The notes beneath the pieces were generated by a model, which saw only the letters and a list, made by a program, of their open reading frames with translations, did not search any database and was not told where the DNA came from. Source: Porticoccaceae bacterium UBA1989 (GTDB lineage: Bacteria > Pseudomonadota > Gammaproteobacteria > Pseudomonadales > Porticoccaceae). From it: a DNA stretch of 7,814 bases. Shown piece by piece: positions 5,771 through 7,814 of this stretch (the stretch's first letter is position 1; each line of letters begins with the position of its first letter). The DNA is taken from positions 1 through 7,814 of the forward strand of contig DDDD01000065.1 of NCBI GenBank assembly GCA_002335945.1. The letters run 5' to 3'. Made by a program: the position numbers and the translations under genes.

Positions 5771-7456
5771 TTAACTTGCGCGCAGGGGAGGGCGCTCCTT
5801 CTGTCGGTCTTGCCACTGTTCATCTAAATAGACAGGCACTGCTGTCGTCGCAGTATCTGCTCTACCTTTAATTAAGTCAGCGCCCCGTTCCGCCAGCATC
5901 ATCGTCGGGGCATTTAAATTACCATTGGGGATAGTTGGGAATACTGAGGCATCGATAACCCTGAGATTTTTGAGGCCATGAACTCTTAGCTCGGCATCAA
6001 CAACCGCCATAGAATCCACGCCTATTTTGCAAGTGCCTGCGGGATGATAGGCGCTGTCCACAGAGTCTCTGACAAAGGCGTCGATTTGTTCGTCGCTCTG
6101 CACCTCAGCCGTTGGCTGAATAACCTGTCCACGGAAGGCGTCCATGGCTGGCTGGGCCATAATTTCTCGGGTTAGGTGCACACAGTCACGAAAGCCCTGG
6201 CGATCTTCTTCCGTCTCCAAATAGTTAAACAGAATTTCTGGATGCTGCTTAACATCCCCCGAGACAACCCTAACATGGCCTCGGCTGGTGGGTTTATTGT
6301 GCCCCACATGCACTTGAAAACCATGACCCTTAAAGGCAACAGAACCATCGTAGGTGATTGCACCCGGTAAAAAGTGATACTGAATGTCGGGCCATTTAAC
6401 CCCCGCTCGAGAGCGAATAAACGCACAGGATTCAAAATGATTGGTGCGGCCAAGGCCGGTTTTGAACAGCAGCCACTGGGCGCCAATCAATGCCTTTTTG
6501 TAGAGGCTTAATTCACTATTAAGGGTGATGGGCTGCTTGCAGTGATACTGGAAGTTGAATTCTAGATGATCCTGAAGATTCTCCCCCACACCCGATAACT
6601 CATGCAGTAGTTCTATGCCAGCGGCTTTGAGCGTTCTCTTGGGGCCCACACCGGACACCTGCAGCAGCTGGGGTGAACCAATAGCACCAGCGCACAGAAT
6701 AACTTCTCGCTGGGCATCGAATACCTTAGTTTGGCCGCCTATTTCACATTCAATGCCGGTAGCGGTTTTGTCAGAAAATTGAATTCGCTTAACCAGAGCT
6801 CTCTTTAAAATCGTCAGATTAGGCCGCTTTTTAGCGCGCTTTAAATAGGCATGGCTGGTCGACGCGCGAATGCCACGATCAACATTCATAAACTTTTGGC
6901 CGAAGCCTTCCTGCCTAAAACCATTATAATCTTTTGTTTCCTCATAACCGGCCTCGACACCGGCATCGATAAAGGCACGATACAGTGGATTGCGCATATT
7001 ATTACCGGCGCTGATGCCTACAGGCCCTTCATTGCCAGTGTATTCACTATTCAGGCATTGGTGATTCTCAAACTTTTTAAAATAGGGCAGGCAGTTTTGG
7101 TAGTTCCAGCCCGCCGCACCATTAGATTCCCATTCGTCGTAATCATGGGCATTGCCACGCACATAGACCATGCCGTTAATCGAGGAGGTGCCACCCATAA
7201 CCTTGCCCCGAGGACAGTTCATGGGCCGATTATTTAAGTAGGGCTCGGGCGCCGTCTCGAAGCCCCAGTTGTATTTCTTGCTGTTCATGGGAATACCCAA
7301 TGCAGAAGGCATACGAATAAATACACTGGAATCGCCACCGCCATATTCAACCAGCAGTACAGTGCAGTCTGCATCTTCGCTTAGACGTGCGGCGACAATG
7401 GCCCCCGCAGAGCCTGCACCTACAACAATATAATCGTAACTCTTAGCTTTTTGCAT
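5771..7456 (-). CDS. betA: Choline dehydrogenase (GMC family FAD oxidoreductase)
   Basis: It is predicted to oxidise choline to betaine aldehyde, using FAD and passing electrons to the respiratory chain at the inner membrane. With the start at 7456 it has 561 residues, normal for BetA. In order: FAD-binding GAGSAG (13-18) after the strand YDYIVV; GMC signature 1, PRGKVMGGTSSIN (82-94); GMC signature 2, GAIGSPQLLQVSGVG (257-271); GENLQDHL (291-298); the BetA-like stretch WPDIQYHFLPGAITYDG (355-371); the catalytic pair His471 (in AYHPAGTCKIG) and Asn515 (in NGNLNAPT), 44 residues apart as in choline oxidase; and a BetA-like tail, PVYLDEQWQDRQ. The frame stays open to an ATG at 7564, but that start would overlap the upstream gene and add 36 residues with no counterpart before the FAD motif. 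ATG 7465 (564 residues) is an alternative, although AGGA is only 2 bases from it and 11 from 7456. Another alcohol as substrate cannot be excluded. Confidence 0.88.
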   Translation of the reverse strand: MQKAKSYDYIVVGAGSAGAIVAARLSEDADCTVLLVEYGGGDSSVFIRMPSALGIPMNSKKYNWGFETAPEPYLNNRPMNCPRGKVMGGTSSINGMVYVRGNAHDYDEWESNGAAGWNYQNCLPYFKKFENHQCLNSEYTGNEGPVGISAGNNMRNPLYRAFIDAGVEAGYEETKDYNGFRQEGFGQKFMNVDRGIRASTSHAYLKRAKKRPNLTILKRALVKRIQFSDKTATGIECEIGGQTKVFDAQREVILCAGAIGSPQLLQVSGVGPKRTLKAAGIELLHELSGVGENLQDHLEFNFQYHCKQPITLNSELSLYKKALIGAQWLLFKTGLGRTNHFESCAFIRSRAGVKWPDIQYHFLPGAITYDGSVAFKGHGFQVHVGHNKPTSRGHVRVVSGDVKQHPEILFNYLETEEDRQGFRDCVHLTREIMAQPAMDAFRGQVIQPTAEVQSDEQIDAFVRDSVDSAYHPAGTCKIGVDSMAVVDAELRVHGLKNLRVIDASVFPTIPNGNLNAPTMMLAERGADLIKGRADTATTAVPVYLDEQWQDRQKERPPLRAS

Positions 7457-7499
7457 TATGTCCATGATCCTAAAACGCAACTCTGCGATTGATGGTCTT

Positions 7500-7814
7500 C
7501 TATGATGAATATAATTCTTTTCTACGCCTAAATAGCAGCCCATAAACCGCTGCATACAGACCAATAACTACCAGTCCCACCCACTCAATTTTAAACGGCG
7601 TAAACTGGTATAGCAGCACTAGGGTGCCAATTAACAGGCAATTGCCAATGATGTATTTGCTGGGCCCAAGCCTATGAATGTCGAAGCCGAGATTATCTGT
7701 ATATAGCCGAATAAGTGAGTCTAGGGAATTGATCACAAAAATAACGCCTAGGGTCACCATGGCGCCGCGCAGTATGCCTGATACCTCAATCTGATTGACA
7801 AAATAATAGTACAG
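7500..7814 (-). CDS. C-terminal part of a probable BCCT-family choline/betaine transporter
   Basis: The frame is open to the right edge, so 104 codons are visible. The ATG at 7758-7760 is internal, preceded by 18 more in-frame codons (LYYYFVNQIEVSGILRGA). Three hydrophobic segments are present: VTLGVIFVINSLDSLIRL, YIIGNCLLIGTLVLLYQF and VGLVVIGLYAAVYGLLF. A short basic tail (RRRKELYSS) follows, with no long C-terminal regulatory domain. The pattern Q-x5-IL, then VIFVINSLDS, resembles the late helix region of BCCT carriers (typically FFVTSADS), followed by two last helices. The match is by eye and diverged at the motif. The gene ends 43 bases before the betA start used here, on the same strand, so the two are likely co-transcribed; import of choline followed by its oxidation makes functional sense. 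Another secondary transporter is the main alternative. Confidence 0.62.
   Translation of the reverse strand: MYYYFVNQIEVSGILRGAMVTLGVIFVINSLDSLIRLYTDNLGFDIHRLGPSKYIIGNCLLIGTLVLLYQFTPFKIEWVGLVVIGLYAAVYGLLFRRRKELYSS

Noticed and set aside
6851..7237. Rightward 128-codon open frame opposite betA, with hydrophobic stretches
   Set aside because: It is the antisense of the conserved GMC domain region; the opposite frame carries clear catalytic and FAD motifs.

Overview
The window looks like chromosomal DNA from a free-living, probably marine, Gram-negative gammaproteobacterium. This is an inference from three things: a betaine-type choline dehydrogenase next to what looks like the end of a BCCT osmolyte transporter, several exported or outer-membrane proteins, and moderate base composition with Shine-Dalgarno-led genes. 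I see no rRNA, tRNA, CRISPR array, insertion sequence or phage gene. The species cannot be named from this sequence.

Left part (1-4410): a very large secreted or surface protein of unknown family runs rightward. Its frame is already open at base 1, so the true start lies outside the window. It ends at 3218 and meets a leftward gene (3292-4410) for an outer-membrane beta-barrel-like protein with a signal peptide and a C-terminal Phe. A perfect A-tract/stem/GAAA-loop/T-tract hairpin (3251-3280) sits between them and can terminate both.

Middle part (4411-5770): a 335-base gap holds a short possible reading frame, five degenerate 13-14 bp tandem repeats and a strong terminator. Next comes a small secreted protein with two canonical EF-hand loops (4746-5009, leftward). 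Its promoter region contains a close match to an FNR/ANR box, placed about 41 bases upstream of the start point predicted from a -10-like hexamer. Divergent from it is a rightward 120-residue cytoplasmic protein resembling the DUF2452 (C1orf50-like) family, with its own candidate promoter.

Right part (5771-7814): a leftward pair, transcribed from right to left. A membrane protein whose visible end resembles the last helices of a BCCT choline/betaine transporter is followed after about 43 bases by a GMC flavoprotein very like choline dehydrogenase BetA. Together they suggest choline import and oxidation to betaine aldehyde for osmoprotection or carbon use. The aldehyde dehydrogenase (betB) and regulator (betI) are not visible here.

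No obvious new defence or mobile system was found. The most unusual items are the giant orphan exported protein, the repeat-and-terminator block at 4621-4724, and the putative oxygen-responsive promoter of the EF-hand gene.
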